Shown one piece after another: positions 45,070 to 55,900 of a DNA stretch of 64,000 nt (positions are counted from its first letter, which is position 1; every line of letters begins with the position of its first letter). The notes under the pieces were generated by a model that saw only the letters and a program-made list of their open reading frames with translations, did not search any database and had not been told where the DNA came from. Source of the stretch: Aquincola tertiaricarbonis (lineage in GTDB: Bacteria; Pseudomonadota; Gammaproteobacteria; Burkholderiales; Burkholderiaceae_C); contig NZ_CP097636.1 in NCBI RefSeq assembly GCF_023573145.1, forward strand, positions 2,108,001 to 2,172,000. Reading direction: 5' to 3'. Both the position numbers and the translations under genes were made by a program.

Positions 45070-45966
45070 TTACTGGCCCTTGGCCGCCGCAACCTGTGCG
45101 GCGACTTCAGCCGCGAAGTCGTCCTGCTTTTTCTCGATGCCCTCGCCCACCACGTACAGGGTGAAGCCCTTGACGTTGGTGCTGGCGCCCTTCAGGTAGG
45201 CGGCCACGGTCTGCTTGCCGTCGGCAGCCTTCACGAAGACCTGGTCCAGCAGCGACACTTCCTTCAGGAACTTCTGCACCGAGCCTTCGACCATCTTGGC
45301 GACGATCTCGGCGGGCTTGCCGGATTCGGCAGCCTTCTCGGCGGCGATCTTGCGTTCCTTCTCGACCAGCTCGGCCGAGACTTCCGACGACGACAGCGCG
45401 GCCGGCTTCATCGCGGCCACGTGCATGGCCACGTCCTTGGCGGCCACGGCATCACCGTCGAACTCGACGATCACGCCGATGCGGGTGCCGTGCAGGTAGC
45501 TGGCCAGCTGGCCGCCGTCCGCGTAGCGCTTGAAGCGGCGGATCGACATGTTCTCGCCGATCTTGCCGATCAGGCCCTTGCGCACGTCTTCCAGCGTGGG
45601 GCCGAAGGTGTCCTGCTCGTACGGCAGGGCCGACAGCGCGGCCACGTCGGCCGGGTTGTGCTCGGCCACCAGCTTGGCGGCCGCCGATGCGAAGGCCAGG
45701 AACGAGTCGTTCTTCGAGACGAAGTCGGTTTCGCAGTTGACTTCGATCAGGGCGCCGGTGGTGCCATTGACCGATGCGGCGACCACGCCTTCGGCGGTCA
45801 CGCGCGAGGCGGCCTTGCCGGCCTTGTTGCCCAGCTTGACGCGCAGGATCTCTTCGGCACGGACCAGATCGCCTTCGGCTTCGGTCAGTGCCTTCTTGCA
45901 TTCCATCATCGGCGCATCGGTCTTGGCGCGCAGCTCGGCGACCATGCTTGCGGTGATTGCGGGCAT
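45070..45966 (-). CDS. tsf: Elongation factor Ts
   Basis: EF-Ts, 298 residues, nucleotide exchange factor for EF-Tu. N-terminal motif is [21 protein letters not shown]. Then [12 protein letters not shown] and [13 protein letters not shown], the Tu-contact motif. It follows rpsB with a 99-bp gap that carries two hairpins. Confidence 0.98.
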   Translation of the reverse strand: MPAITASMVAELRAKTDAPMMECKKALTEAEGDLVRAEEILRVKLGNKAGKAASRVTAEGVVAASVNGTTGALIEVNCETDFVSKNDSFLAFASAAAKLVAEHNPADVAALSALPYEQDTFGPTLEDVRKGLIGKIGENMSIRRFKRYADGGQLASYLHGTRIGVIVEFDGDAVAAKDVAMHVAAMKPAALSSSEVSAELVEKERKIAAEKAAESGKPAEIVAKMVEGSVQKFLKEVSLLDQVFVKAADGKQTVAAYLKGASTNVKGFTLYVVGEGIEKKQDDFAAEVAAQVAAAKGQ

Positions 45967-45989
45967 CTCAGATTCTCCGTTGAGTGAAA

Positions 45990-46010
45990 AAGGGGCTCAG
46001 CGGCCCCTTT
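45990..46010 (-). terminator. Attenuator-like terminator between rpsB and tsf
   Basis: On the minus strand the arms AAGGGGC and GCCCCTT are followed by a T-run (TTTTT), giving an intrinsic terminator shape. The tsf ATG is only about 25 bp further on, so this is likely a partial terminator that sets the rpsB/tsf ratio. Confidence 0.7.
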
Positions 46011-46027
46011 CGAACAATGTCGGCTCA

Positions 46028-46047
46028 GGCGGCGCCGTGGCGCCGCC
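46028..46047 (-). other. Strong GC hairpin after rpsB
   Basis: Perfect inverted repeat GGCGGCGCC / GGCGCCGCC with a 2-base centre, 19 bp after the rpsB stop on the minus strand. With no T-run it may protect the rpsB 3' end or pause polymerase. Confidence 0.55.
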
Positions 46048-46065
46048 GCTGTCCATGGGCGCGGA

Positions 46066-46812
46066 TCAGGCGTCTTCGCTGACCTCGACGAACTCGTCGT
46101 CGCCGGCGGCCACGGTCTGCACCAGCTCGTTCGTGGCGTTGGCCTTGCCTTCCAGCACGGCGTCAGCCACCGCACGGGCGTACAGCGCCACGGCCTTGGC
46201 CGAATCGTCGTTGCCGGGGATGACGTAGTCGATGCCCACCGGCGAGTGGTTGGTGTCGACCACGCCGATGATGGGAATGCCCAGCTTCTTGGCTTCGGCG
46301 ATGGCGATCTTGTGGTAGCCGACGTCGATGACGAACAGGGCGTCGGGCAGCGCGGTCAGATCGCCGATGCCGCCGATGTCCTTCTCCAGCTTGGCGATCT
46401 CGCGTTGGAACAGCAGCGCTTCCTTCTTGATGGCGGGCTGGGTGCCGGCCTCGACCTGCGCCTGCATGTCCTTCAGCTTCTTCAGCGAGCCCTTGACCGT
46501 CTTGAAGTTGGTCAGCATGCCGCCCAGCCAGCGCTGGTCGACGTAGGGCATGCCGCAGCGCTGGGCTTCCTCGGCCACGACTTCACGGGCCTGGCGCTTG
46601 GTGCCGATCATCAGGATCGTGCCGCGCTTGGCCGAAAGCTGGCGGATGAACTTCATCGCCTCTTCGAAGAGCGGTTGCGTCTTCTCGAGGTTGATGATGT
46701 GGATCTTGTTGCGATGGCCGTAGATGTACGGGGCCATCTTGGGGTTCCAGAAGCGGGTTTGGTGGCCGAAGTGGACACCGGCTTCCAGCATTTCACGCAT
46801 CGTGACGGACAT
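46066..46812 (-). CDS. rpsB: 30S ribosomal protein S2
   Basis: Ribosomal protein uS2, 248 residues: [52 protein letters not shown] and [22 protein letters not shown]. The start is the ATG at 46812, preceded by GGAG; the frame is open further upstream without S2 homology. It is the first gene of a sixteen-gene minus-strand block. Confidence 0.98.
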   Translation of the reverse strand: MSVTMREMLEAGVHFGHQTRFWNPKMAPYIYGHRNKIHIINLEKTQPLFEEAMKFIRQLSAKRGTILMIGTKRQAREVVAEEAQRCGMPYVDQRWLGGMLTNFKTVKGSLKKLKDMQAQVEAGTQPAIKKEALLFQREIAKLEKDIGGIGDLTALPDALFVIDVGYHKIAIAEAKKLGIPIIGVVDTNHSPVGIDYVIPGNDDSAKAVALYARAVADAVLEGKANATNELVQTVAAGDDEFVEVSEDA

Positions 46813-47178
46813 GGAGACTCCGAAGGTTGGGTCTAGAATCCGGCGTGAATCGAAACGGAAAAGCAAGGCGGTTTGGCCCTGCGGTACCCGTGATCTGCAG
46901 CGTTGGTCTGCGTGATCTTCGGGGCACCCGTTCCGACACCTTTCAGCAGCCGGATTCGCGATTGATTTACCGTAAGCACCCCTGCCCCAATGGCAGAGAG
47001 CGGGTAAACCACAAGATTCTAGCACGGGCCTGGCGCCCTCACCTTTTCGCTGCCTGCCACACGCTGTGCGGCGCACCTTCCAGCATGCTCAACCGGCTCT
47101 TCGTCTGCGCGCCTTCGCGTGCCCGTCACCTCCCTCAAGCCGCCTGCCGCCCCGTGGCCGCAGCCGCCCTCGCCTGAC
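46813..47178. promoter_or_regulatory. rpsB leader and divergent upstream region
   Basis: A 366-bp region between rpsB (-) and the DadA-like gene (+). On the minus strand TAGAAT (47021-47016) is a plausible -10; the hexamer 17 bp away is a poor -35. It would give an rpsB leader of about 195 nt, with a small hairpin (CTGCC/GGCAG) near its 5' end. Long structured leaders that bind S2 are known for rpsB in enterobacteria; whether this one does is inference. No gene is visible. Confidence 0.45.
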
Positions 47179-48462
47179 ATGCGCATCGCCGTGATCGGCG
47201 CCGGCATCGTCGGCGTCACCACCGCCTACGAGCTGGCGGCCGATGGTCATGAGGTGGAGGTCTTCGAGCGCCGCGGCACCGTGGCCGAAGAAACCAGCTT
47301 TGCCAATGCTGGCGTGCTGGCCCCCGGCTACGTGACACCCTGGGCCGCACCCGGCATGCCCGGCAAAGTGCTGCGGCACCTGTTCAGCCGCCATGCGCCG
47401 GTGCGCTTCGGCGGCCTGCCCGGCCCGGCCACGCTGGGCTGGCTGTGGCGCTGGTGGCGCGCCTGCGACCCGGCGGTGTACGGCCCCAACCGCAGCGCCA
47501 TGCATGCGCTGGCCCGCTACAGCCGTGAGCGCATGACCGAGCTGCAGCAGTCGCTGCACCTCGACTACGAACAGTCGCAAGGCCTGCTGGTGCTGCTGCG
47601 CACCCCGCGCGAGGTGTCGCAGGCGCGCCATGGCCTGAAGCTGCTGGCCGAGATGGGCGTGGACTTCCATCTGGTGGATGCCGCCCGCTGCCGCGAGATC
47701 GAGCCCGGCCTGCAGGCCGACACGCCGCTGCATGCCGGCGTGCACCTGGCGCAGGACGGCGTGGGCAACTGCCGGCAATTCGCGATGCTGCTGCGCGCCG
47801 AGGCGCAGCGCCTGGGCGCACGCTTTCGCTTCCACCATCGTGTGCAGGCCATCGAGCCGGGTGCCGCGCCTGTGCTGCGCTTCATCGAGCAACAGCAGGA
47901 CGATGCGCCCGGCCCGGCGCAGACCGAGCGCTACGACGCGGTGGTGCTGTGCGCGGCGCTGGGCGCGCTGCCCCTGCTGGCGCCGCTGGGCCTGCGGCTG
48001 CCGATGCAACCGATATACGGCTACTCGCTCACCGCGCCGCTGCGCGTGGTCGAAGGCCACCCCGACTTCGGCCCCCGCGCGGCGCTGATGGACGAGAAGT
48101 ACAAGGTGGCCATCTCGCGCCTGGGCCAGCGGGTGCGCGTGGCCGGCAGCGCCGAGATCGGCGGCGCCGCCGGACAATGGTCGCAGGCGCCGATGGACAC
48201 GCTGTACAAGGTGCTGCACGACTGGTTCCCCGGTGCCGCCCACCTGGCCCAGGCGCAGCGCTGGAAGGGCGCGCGGCCGATGCTGCCCGACGGCCCGCCG
48301 GTGCTGGGCGCCGGCAGTGCGCCGGGCGTGTGGATGAACCTGGGCCATGGCTCGTCGGGCTGGGCGCTGTCCTGCGGCTCGGCGCGGGTGCTGGCCGACC
48401 AGATCGGCGGCCGCGCGCCCGCCATCGACACCAGCCGACTGTCGATCGACCGCCTGCGCTGA
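47179..48462 (+). CDS. FAD-dependent D-amino-acid dehydrogenase, DadA-like
   Basis: A 427-residue FAD oxidoreductase of the DAO fold, which would oxidise D-amino acids to 2-oxo acids and pass electrons to the respiratory chain. The N-terminal FAD motif is RIAVIGAGIVGVTTAYELAADGHEV, then FERRGTVAEETSFANAGVLAPGYV. C-terminal motifs are GARPMLPDGPPVLGAG and NLGHGSSGWALSCGSARVLAD, close to DadA. ATG 47179 is chosen because the FAD fold begins there; GTG 47119 in the same frame is possible. There is no dadX racemase nearby, so the substrate is uncertain. NAD(P)HX repair follows after 16 bp. Confidence 0.88.
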   Translation: MRIAVIGAGIVGVTTAYELAADGHEVEVFERRGTVAEETSFANAGVLAPGYVTPWAAPGMPGKVLRHLFSRHAPVRFGGLPGPATLGWLWRWWRACDPAVYGPNRSAMHALARYSRERMTELQQSLHLDYEQSQGLLVLLRTPREVSQARHGLKLLAEMGVDFHLVDAARCREIEPGLQADTPLHAGVHLAQDGVGNCRQFAMLLRAEAQRLGARFRFHHRVQAIEPGAAPVLRFIEQQQDDAPGPAQTERYDAVVLCAALGALPLLAPLGLRLPMQPIYGYSLTAPLRVVEGHPDFGPRAALMDEKYKVAISRLGQRVRVAGSAEIGGAAGQWSQAPMDTLYKVLHDWFPGAAHLAQAQRWKGARPMLPDGPPVLGAGSAPGVWMNLGHGSSGWALSCGSARVLADQIGGRAPAIDTSRLSIDRLR

Positions 48463-48478
48463 CCCGGCCCACCAAGGC

Positions 48479-49990
48479 ATGACACGCACCACCCCCGTTC
48501 TGCCCGCCGCCACGCCGCTGCCGCTGCATGGCATCGCGGCCGCCCGCCGCATCGAAACGGCCGCAGCGGCCGGCCTGCCGCCCCACACTCTGATGCAGCG
48601 CGCCGGCCTGGCAGTGGCGCGGCTGGCGCTGGCGGTGGCACCGCATGCGCAGCGGGTGACCGTGCTGGCCGGCCCCGGCAACAACGGGGGCGACGGCCTG
48701 GAGGCGGCGCTGCACCTGACCCGCGCCGGCCGGCAGGTGGCGGTGTGGCTGACCACGGGCGATATTCAGGCCTTGCCGCCGGACGCCGCGCAGTCGTACC
48801 ACCGTGCCCGCGAGGCCGGCGTGCGGCTGCACACCACCCCCGACACCCTGCCCGCGGCCGACCTGGTGATCGACGCCCTGCTGGGCCTGGGCGCCAGCCG
48901 TGCGCCCGCAGGCGCCGTGGCCCAGGCCATTGCGCTGGCCAACGCGCAGCAGGCGCCGGTGCTGGCAGTGGATGTGCCCTCCGGCCTGCACGCCGAAACC
49001 GGCGCGCGGCTGGGCGATCTGGCGGTGCAGGCCGCGCACACGCTCAGCCTGCTGGCGCTCAAGCCCGGCCTCTTCACGGCCGAAGGCCGCGGGCTGTGTG
49101 GGCGGCTGTGGCACGACGATCTGGGCATAGCCGCCGAGCTGCTGGCGGCCGAGGCGCCGCTCGCCCGGCTGGGTGCCAGCACGGCCCTGCCCCTCGCCCC
49201 GCGCGGCCATGCGCAGCACAAGGGCAGCTTCGGCGACGTGGCGGTGGTGGGCGGCGCCCCCGGCATGGCCGGTGCCGCCCGGCTGGCGGCCCGCGCCGCC
49301 CTGGCGGCAGGTGCGGGCCGCGTCTACCTGAGCCCGCTGGACCCGGCGAGCGGCAACGACGATGGCCGGCCCGAGTTGATGCACCGGCCGCAGATCTGGC
49401 TGCAGCCGCAGGGCCTGCTGGACCGGTCCACGGTGGTGTGCGGTTGTGGCGGTGGCTCGGTGGTGGCCGAGGTGCTGCCGCCGGTGCTGGCGCAGGCGCC
49501 ACGCCTGGTGCTGGACGCCGATGCGCTGAACGCGGTGGCCACGGACGCCCGCCTTCAGCAGGCACTGGCCGGCCGCGCCCGGCGCGGGCAGCACAGCGTG
49601 CTGACGCCGCATCCGCTGGAAGCGGCGCGGCTGCTGCGCTGCCCAACGGCGCAGGTGCAGGCAGACCGCCTGAATGCCGCGCTGCAGCTGGCCGCGCGCT
49701 TCGATGCGGTGGTGGTGCTCAAGGGCTCGGGCAGCGTGATCGCCGCGCCGGGCCGGCTGCCGGTGATCAACCCCACCGGCAATGCCCTGCTGGCCACCGC
49801 CGGCACCGGCGACGTGCTGGCCGGCTGGCTGGGCGGCACCTGGGCCCAGGTGCCGCAGCAGGACGGCTGGCCCGCAGCACTGGAAGCGGTGCGCCGCCAC
49901 GGCGCCGCGGCCGACCAGGCGCTGCTGCAAGGCCTGCAGGGGCCGCTGCGCGCGGCCGAGCTGGTGGAGGCGATGCTCCACACCCTTTGA
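48479..49990 (+). CDS. nnr: Bifunctional NAD(P)HX epimerase/dehydratase (YjeF)
   Basis: A 503-residue fusion that repairs hydrated NADH and NADPH. The N-terminal YjeF_N part (about 1-215) epimerises the R and S forms (LAGPGNNGGDGLEAALHL, VDVPSGLHAETG). The C-terminal ribokinase-like part dehydrates S-NAD(P)HX with ADP or ATP (HKGSFGDVAVVGGAPGMAG, LTPHPLEAARLL, NPTGNALLATAGTGDVLAGW). The ATG at 48479 is preferred; the longer open frame upstream overlaps the dehydrogenase gene. Confidence 0.95.
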   Translation: MTRTTPVLPAATPLPLHGIAAARRIETAAAAGLPPHTLMQRAGLAVARLALAVAPHAQRVTVLAGPGNNGGDGLEAALHLTRAGRQVAVWLTTGDIQALPPDAAQSYHRAREAGVRLHTTPDTLPAADLVIDALLGLGASRAPAGAVAQAIALANAQQAPVLAVDVPSGLHAETGARLGDLAVQAAHTLSLLALKPGLFTAEGRGLCGRLWHDDLGIAAELLAAEAPLARLGASTALPLAPRGHAQHKGSFGDVAVVGGAPGMAGAARLAARAALAAGAGRVYLSPLDPASGNDDGRPELMHRPQIWLQPQGLLDRSTVVCGCGGGSVVAEVLPPVLAQAPRLVLDADALNAVATDARLQQALAGRARRGQHSVLTPHPLEAARLLRCPTAQVQADRLNAALQLAARFDAVVVLKGSGSVIAAPGRLPVINPTGNALLATAGTGDVLAGWLGGTWAQVPQQDGWPAALEAVRRHGAAADQALLQGLQGPLRAAELVEAMLHTL

Positions 49991-50044
49991 TCGGCGCAGC
50001 GCGGGCGAACCGCCTCTGCGGCGCCGCCCGGCGCCGACAACCCG

Positions 50045-52318
50045 TCAGCGGCGCTTGCGCGTCTTGCCGGCGGCGGACGACTTGCGGCTGGCGCCGCCCG
50101 CGCTGCTGCGCTTGCCCGCCGCCTTGCGGGTGCGCGCCTTCACGTTGCGGTCAGCTTCCTGCACCGCGGCCAGTTCGTCCACGGCGCTGGCGGCGGCACG
50201 GCGCTCGCCGCCCTTGTCTCGGCCTTCGCGGCCTTCTCGCCCTTCACGCCCTTCCCGCCCACCCCGGCCGACCGGCCGTTCGGGCTCGCCTTCGCGCACC
50301 ATGCGGAAGTCGATGCGCCGGCCGTCCAGGTCGACGCGGCTCACCTGCACCCGCACGCGGCTGCCGATGGTGTAGCGCACGCCGCTGCGTTCGCCGCGCA
50401 GCTCCTGCCGCGCCTCGTCGAAGCGGAAGTACTCGCCACCCAGCTCGGTGATGTGCACCAGGCCTTCCACATACAGCCCGTCCAGCGTAACGAAGAGGCC
50501 GAAGGTGGTGGCCGCGGTGACGGTGCCACCGAACTCCTCGCCTAGGCGCTCGCGCATGTAGCGGCACTTGAGCCAGGCTTCCACGTCGCGCGAGGCTTCG
50601 TCGGCACGGCGCTCGTTGGCGCTGCAGTGCGCGCCCGCGATCTCCCACACGTCGGCACCATGGCTGCGCGCCGCGCTGCCGGTGCCGGCAGCGGCACCCT
50701 TGACCGGCTTGCCACCCTTGCGCACCGTCACCGGCGGCTCGGCGGCCAGCAGCTTGGCATCGAGCTGGTACTTCTTGCCGCCCAGCAGCGCCTTGATCAC
50801 GCGGTGCACCAGCAGGTCGGGGTAGCGGCGGATCGGGCTGGTGAAGTGGGTGTAGGCCGGGTAACCTAGGCCGAAGTGGCCGCTGTTGGTCGGCGTGTAG
50901 ATGGCCTGCTGCATCGAGCGCAGCAGCATCGTGTGGATCTGCAGCGCGTCGGGCCGCTCTTTGGTGGCCTGTGCGATGGCCTGGAACTCACCGGGCGTGG
51001 GCTCGTCGCTGACCGACAGGCCCAGCCCCAGCGAGCGCAGGTAGTTCTGCAGCGTCGTCTTCTTCTCGGGCGTGGGGCCTTCGTGCACGCGGTACAGGCT
51101 CGGGTGCTTGCCCTGCTGGATGAAGTCGGCCGCACAGACGTTGGCCGCCAGCATGGCTTCTTCGATCAGCTTGTGCGCCTCGGTTCGCACGCGCGGCACG
51201 ATCTTCTCGATGCGGCCGTTTTCGTCACACACGATCTGCGTTTCGGTGGTCTCGAAGTCCACCGCGCCGCGGGCCGCACGCGACTTGAGCAGCGCGCGGT
51301 AGCAGTCGTTCAGGTGCAGCAGGTGCTCTACCAGGTCGCTGCGCTTGGCCGCCTCGGGCCCGCGGGTGTTGGCCAGGATGGCCGCCACCTCGGTGTAGGT
51401 GAAGCGGGCATGCGAGTGGATGACCGCGGGGTAGAACTGGTAGGCGTGCAGTTCACCTGCATCGGACACCAGCATGTCGCACACCATCGACAGGCGGTCT
51501 TCATGCGGGTTCAGCGAGCACAGGCCGTTGGACAGCTTCTCCGGCAGCATCGGGATCACCCGGCGCGGGAAGTACACCGAGGTGGCGCGCTGGTAGGCGT
51601 CGTCGTCGATCGGCTCGCCGGGCTTGACGTAGTGGCTGACGTCGGCAATCGCCACGATCAGGCGGAAGCCGTTGAAGGCCGTCTTGCCACGGCCCTTCTT
51701 GAAGGGCTCGCAGTACACCGCGTCGTCGAAGTCGCGCGCGTCCTCGCCGTCGATGGTGACCAGCGGCACGTCGGTCAGGTCGATGCGGTGGCGCTTGTCG
51801 GCCGGGCGCACCCGGTCGGGCAAGGCCGCGGCCTGGGCCAGTGTTTCCGGCGAAAAGCGGTGCGGCACCTCGTACTTGCGCACCGCGATCTCGATCTCCA
51901 TGCCGGGGTCGTCGATCTCGCCCAGCACCTCGCTCACCCGGCCCACCGGCTGCGAGAACATCGAGGCCGGCTCGGTGAGTTCCACCGCCACCACCTGCCC
52001 CGCCTGCGCATTGGCGGTGGCGTTCTTCGGGATCAGGATGTCCTGGCCGTAGCGCTTGTCTTCCGGCGCCACCAGCCACACGCCGCTTTCATGCAGCAGG
52101 CGGCCGATGATGGGCGACTTGCGCCGCTCCAGGATCTCGAGCACACGGCCTTCGGGCCGGCCCTTGCGGTCGTAGCGCACCACGCGCACCCGCACCTTGT
52201 CGCGGTGGAGCACCGCGCGCATCTCCTGCTGCGACAGGTAGATGTCGTTGCCGCCCGGCTGCAGCACGAAGCCGTGCCCATCGCGATGACCTTGGACGAT
52301 GCCTTCCACTTCGCTCAT
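50045..52318 (-). CDS. rnr: Ribonuclease R
   Basis: Processive 3'-5' exoribonuclease, 757 residues, able to degrade structured RNA. Two cold-shock OB folds open the protein (EGIVQGHRDGHGFVLQ). The RNB catalytic domain has the metal-binding Asp cluster in IDGEDARDFDDAVYCE. An S1 domain follows (GTVTAATTFGLFVTLDGLYVEGLVHI). The C-terminal tail has four tandem GRE units and then a Lys/Arg/Ser/Ala-rich end. The ATG at 52318 fits the family start (MSEVEGIVQG); the frame is open past it but only into the opposite-strand tRNA. Confidence 0.97.
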   Translation of the reverse strand: MSEVEGIVQGHRDGHGFVLQPGGNDIYLSQQEMRAVLHRDKVRVRVVRYDRKGRPEGRVLEILERRKSPIIGRLLHESGVWLVAPEDKRYGQDILIPKNATANAQAGQVVAVELTEPASMFSQPVGRVSEVLGEIDDPGMEIEIAVRKYEVPHRFSPETLAQAAALPDRVRPADKRHRIDLTDVPLVTIDGEDARDFDDAVYCEPFKKGRGKTAFNGFRLIVAIADVSHYVKPGEPIDDDAYQRATSVYFPRRVIPMLPEKLSNGLCSLNPHEDRLSMVCDMLVSDAGELHAYQFYPAVIHSHARFTYTEVAAILANTRGPEAAKRSDLVEHLLHLNDCYRALLKSRAARGAVDFETTETQIVCDENGRIEKIVPRVRTEAHKLIEEAMLAANVCAADFIQQGKHPSLYRVHEGPTPEKKTTLQNYLRSLGLGLSVSDEPTPGEFQAIAQATKERPDALQIHTMLLRSMQQAIYTPTNSGHFGLGYPAYTHFTSPIRRYPDLLVHRVIKALLGGKKYQLDAKLLAAEPPVTVRKGGKPVKGAAAGTGSAARSHGADVWEIAGAHCSANERRADEASRDVEAWLKCRYMRERLGEEFGGTVTAATTFGLFVTLDGLYVEGLVHITELGGEYFRFDEARQELRGERSGVRYTIGSRVRVQVSRVDLDGRRIDFRMVREGEPERPVGRGGREGREGREGREGRDKGGERRAAASAVDELAAVQEADRNVKARTRKAAGKRSSAGGASRKSSAAGKTRKRR

Positions 52319-52344
52319 CAGAGCGGCGCCGAGGCTGGGGGCGC

Positions 52345-52374
52345 TTGCATTGTTTGAATTTTTGATGATAGACT
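52345..52374 (+). promoter_or_regulatory. Candidate tRNA-Leu promoter
   Basis: TTGCAT (52345-52350), an 18-base AT-rich spacer, then TAGACT (52369-52374) preceded by TGA, close to an extended -10. The predicted start is about ten bases before the tRNA. This is one of the few AT-rich patches in the window. Confidence 0.6.
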
Positions 52375-52391
52375 CTTGGCTTCCCTGAAAT

Positions 52392-52476
<85 letters not shown>

Positions 52477-52494
52477 GAGTGATAGATAAAACGA

Positions 52495-52530
52495 AGGGCC
52501 GATGCACACAGCATCGGCCCTTTTTGTTTG
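52495..52530 (+). terminator. Terminator after tRNA-Leu
   Basis: Perfect 11-bp stem AGGGCCGATGC / GCATCGGCCCT with loop ACACA and a following T-rich run. It ends tRNA-Leu transcription. The remaining 125 bp to the phosphoribosyltransferase gene holds no feature I can support. Confidence 0.92.
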
Positions 52531-52654
52531 CGCGTAAAGGTTTGCGAGTGGAGGCCTGCACCGATCGGGCCCGCACCGGCCACAGCCGCGCCATGCAAGG
52601 ACACCCGGTCCTTGATGGCATCAACCAATGGCAGCGGCACCGCGGTGCGGTCGA

Positions 52655-53176
52655 TCAAACCGCGAACTTCCGGGCCAGGCCCTCGGGGCGCAGGCCGTCG
52701 TACTCTTCGAACGGCTGATGGATCCACGGGCTGGTGGTCAGCAGTTCGACGTAGTAGTCGGGGGTGTAGGTGGACACGCCCTTGGTCCAGATCACTGCCG
52801 AGCGCAGCTCCTGGATGGACGGCATGCCGCGCAGCCGCTCCACCACCGCCTTGAGCGTGACACCCGAGTCGGCCAGGTCGTCGACCAGCAGCACGCGGCC
52901 GGCCAGTTCGCCCTTGGGCATGGTGATGTACTTGGCCATGTCCAGGCGGCCCTGGATGGTGCCGGCCTCGGCCCGGTACGAGCTGGTGGACATGATGGCC
53001 AGCGGCTTGTCGAACACCCGCGACAGCACGTCGCCCGGGCGCATGCCGCCACGGGCCAGGCACAGGATCTGGTCGAACTCCCAGCCCGAGTTGTAGACCT
53101 TGAGCGCCAGGCGCTCGGTCAGCATGTGGTACTCGTCCCAGGAGACGTAGAGGTGTTTGCCGTCGTCGGTCAGCAT
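52655..53176 (-). CDS. Phosphoribosyltransferase (Gpt-like)
   Basis: A 173-residue type I phosphoribosyltransferase. The PRPP loop is VLLVDDLADSGVTLKAVVERL, and the N-terminal part has YVSWDEYHML and LARGGMRPGDVLSRVF. It resembles xanthine/guanine/hypoxanthine salvage enzymes. It lies 17 bp after purA, in keeping with purine salvage. The ATG at 53176 gives a normal family length; the longer frame upstream overlaps the 3' end of purA. Confidence 0.88.
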   Translation of the reverse strand: MLTDDGKHLYVSWDEYHMLTERLALKVYNSGWEFDQILCLARGGMRPGDVLSRVFDKPLAIMSTSSYRAEAGTIQGRLDMAKYITMPKGELAGRVLLVDDLADSGVTLKAVVERLRGMPSIQELRSAVIWTKGVSTYTPDYYVELLTTSPWIHQPFEEYDGLRPEGLARKFAV

Positions 53177-53193
53177 CGAAGGCTCCTTGTCGG

Positions 53194-54573
<1,380 letters not shown>

Positions 54574-55737
54574 TCAGAGCGCCCGCAGCGCCCAGCGTCC
54601 GTCGACCAGCGTCAGCTCGCGGTCGCAATCGAATTCCTGGGCCTCGTGCTCATGGCCGGGCAGCACGCACACCACCGTCTCGCCCTGCGCACGCAGGCCG
54701 CGCACCGCTTCGCGCAGCGCGCGGTCTTCGCCCCAGGGCGCACGGATGGCTGCACGCGGGCCCTGCGGCGCGGCCAGCTCCACCAGCGCCTTCAGATCGA
54801 GGCTGAAGCCGGCCGCCGGCCGGTTGCGGCCGAAGACCGCGCCCACTTCGTCGTAGCGGCCGCCCCGCACCAGCGAATCGCTGGCACCGGCGCCGTACAG
54901 CGCGAAGCGCACGCCGCTGTAGTAGGCATAGCCGCTCATGTCGGCCAGGTCGAAGCCCACCCGCACCTGAGGATGGGTGCGCTGCACATGGCTGGCCAGC
55001 CATGCCAGGTCGTCCAGCGCCGCGGTGATGAGCCGGTGCGCCGGCAGTTGGCTGCGCGCGGCGGCCAGCACGTCGGCACCGCCGTACAGGCGCATCAAGG
55101 TGGCGAAGCCCTGGCGCGCGGCCGGCGGCAGCCCGGCCGTCACGGCCGACAACGCCTCACCGTCCTTGTGGGCCAGCGCAGCGGTCAGGTCGATCAGGCG
55201 GTCGGCCGGCAAGGCCACGCCGTCCAGCAGGCCGCGCAGCACCCGGGCGTCGCCCAGGTCCAGCACCGGCGCCTCGATGCCGGCGGCGCGCAGGCCGTCG
55301 AGCGCCAGCTCGATGACTTCCAGCTCGGCTTCCAGGCCGGCATGGCCGTAGATCTCGGCACCGAACTGCAGCGGCTCACGCGTGGCATGCAGGCGCTCGG
55401 GCCGGGTGTGCAGCACCGGGCCGCAATAGGCCAGGCGGGTGACGCCGTTGCGGTTGAGCAGGTGAGCGTCGATGCGCGCCACCTGCGGCGTGGTGTCGGC
55501 CCGCAGGCCGAGCGTGCGGCCGCTCAGTTGGTCGACCAGCTTGAAGGTCTTGAGATTGAGCTCACGCCCGGTGCCCGACAGCAGCGACTCCAGGTGTTCG
55601 AGCAGCGGTGGAATCACCAGCTCGAAGCCATAGCCGCGCGCCATGTCCAGCAGGGCGCGCCGCAGTTCCTCAATGCGCCGGGCCTGCGAAGGCAGGACAT
55701 CGGCAATGTGCTCGGGCAGCAGCCACGCAGACGACAT
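54574..55737 (-). CDS. hisZ: ATP phosphoribosyltransferase regulatory subunit
   Basis: HisZ, 387 residues, a catalytically dead relative of HisRS that activates short-form HisG for histidine synthesis. Class II core motifs remain ([57 protein letters not shown]) but the C-terminal anticodon-binding domain is absent. The ATG at 55737 is the family start. TACAAT on the minus strand at 55770-55765 is a possible -10. Confidence 0.95.
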   Translation of the reverse strand: MSSAWLLPEHIADVLPSQARRIEELRRALLDMARGYGFELVIPPLLEHLESLLSGTGRELNLKTFKLVDQLSGRTLGLRADTTPQVARIDAHLLNRNGVTRLAYCGPVLHTRPERLHATREPLQFGAEIYGHAGLEAELEVIELALDGLRAAGIEAPVLDLGDARVLRGLLDGVALPADRLIDLTAALAHKDGEALSAVTAGLPPAARQGFATLMRLYGGADVLAAARSQLPAHRLITAALDDLAWLASHVQRTHPQVRVGFDLADMSGYAYYSGVRFALYGAGASDSLVRGGRYDEVGAVFGRNRPAAGFSLDLKALVELAAPQGPRAAIRAPWGEDRALREAVRGLRAQGETVVCVLPGHEHEAQEFDCDRELTLVDGRWALRAL

Positions 55738-55900
55738 CAAAAATGCACCGGTATTAAAAACCTGATTGTACGGGGCCACGGCGACGTGGCCACCGTGCGC
55801 GATGGCTCAGCCGGGGTTGACCGGCAAAGCCGGGCACACCGGCAGCAGCGCCGGTGCGCCCAGCATCAGGTCGTTCATCGCCAGCAGGCGGGCTGCCGGC
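55738..55900 (-). other. hflC-hisZ gap with tiny ORF
   Basis: In several relatives this place holds a small DUF2065 membrane-protein gene (recalled). Here the 163-bp gap has only a 23-codon frame (MNDLMLGAPALL...NPG, near 55803-55874, minus strand) without a membrane segment. It may be a remnant or chance. A candidate -10 for hisZ (TACAAT) lies at 55770-55765. Confidence 0.4.

Noticed and set aside
50220..50262. Tandem repeat in rnr as a minisatellite or CRISPR
   Set aside because: It lies in frame inside the rnr coding region and encodes the GRE tail.
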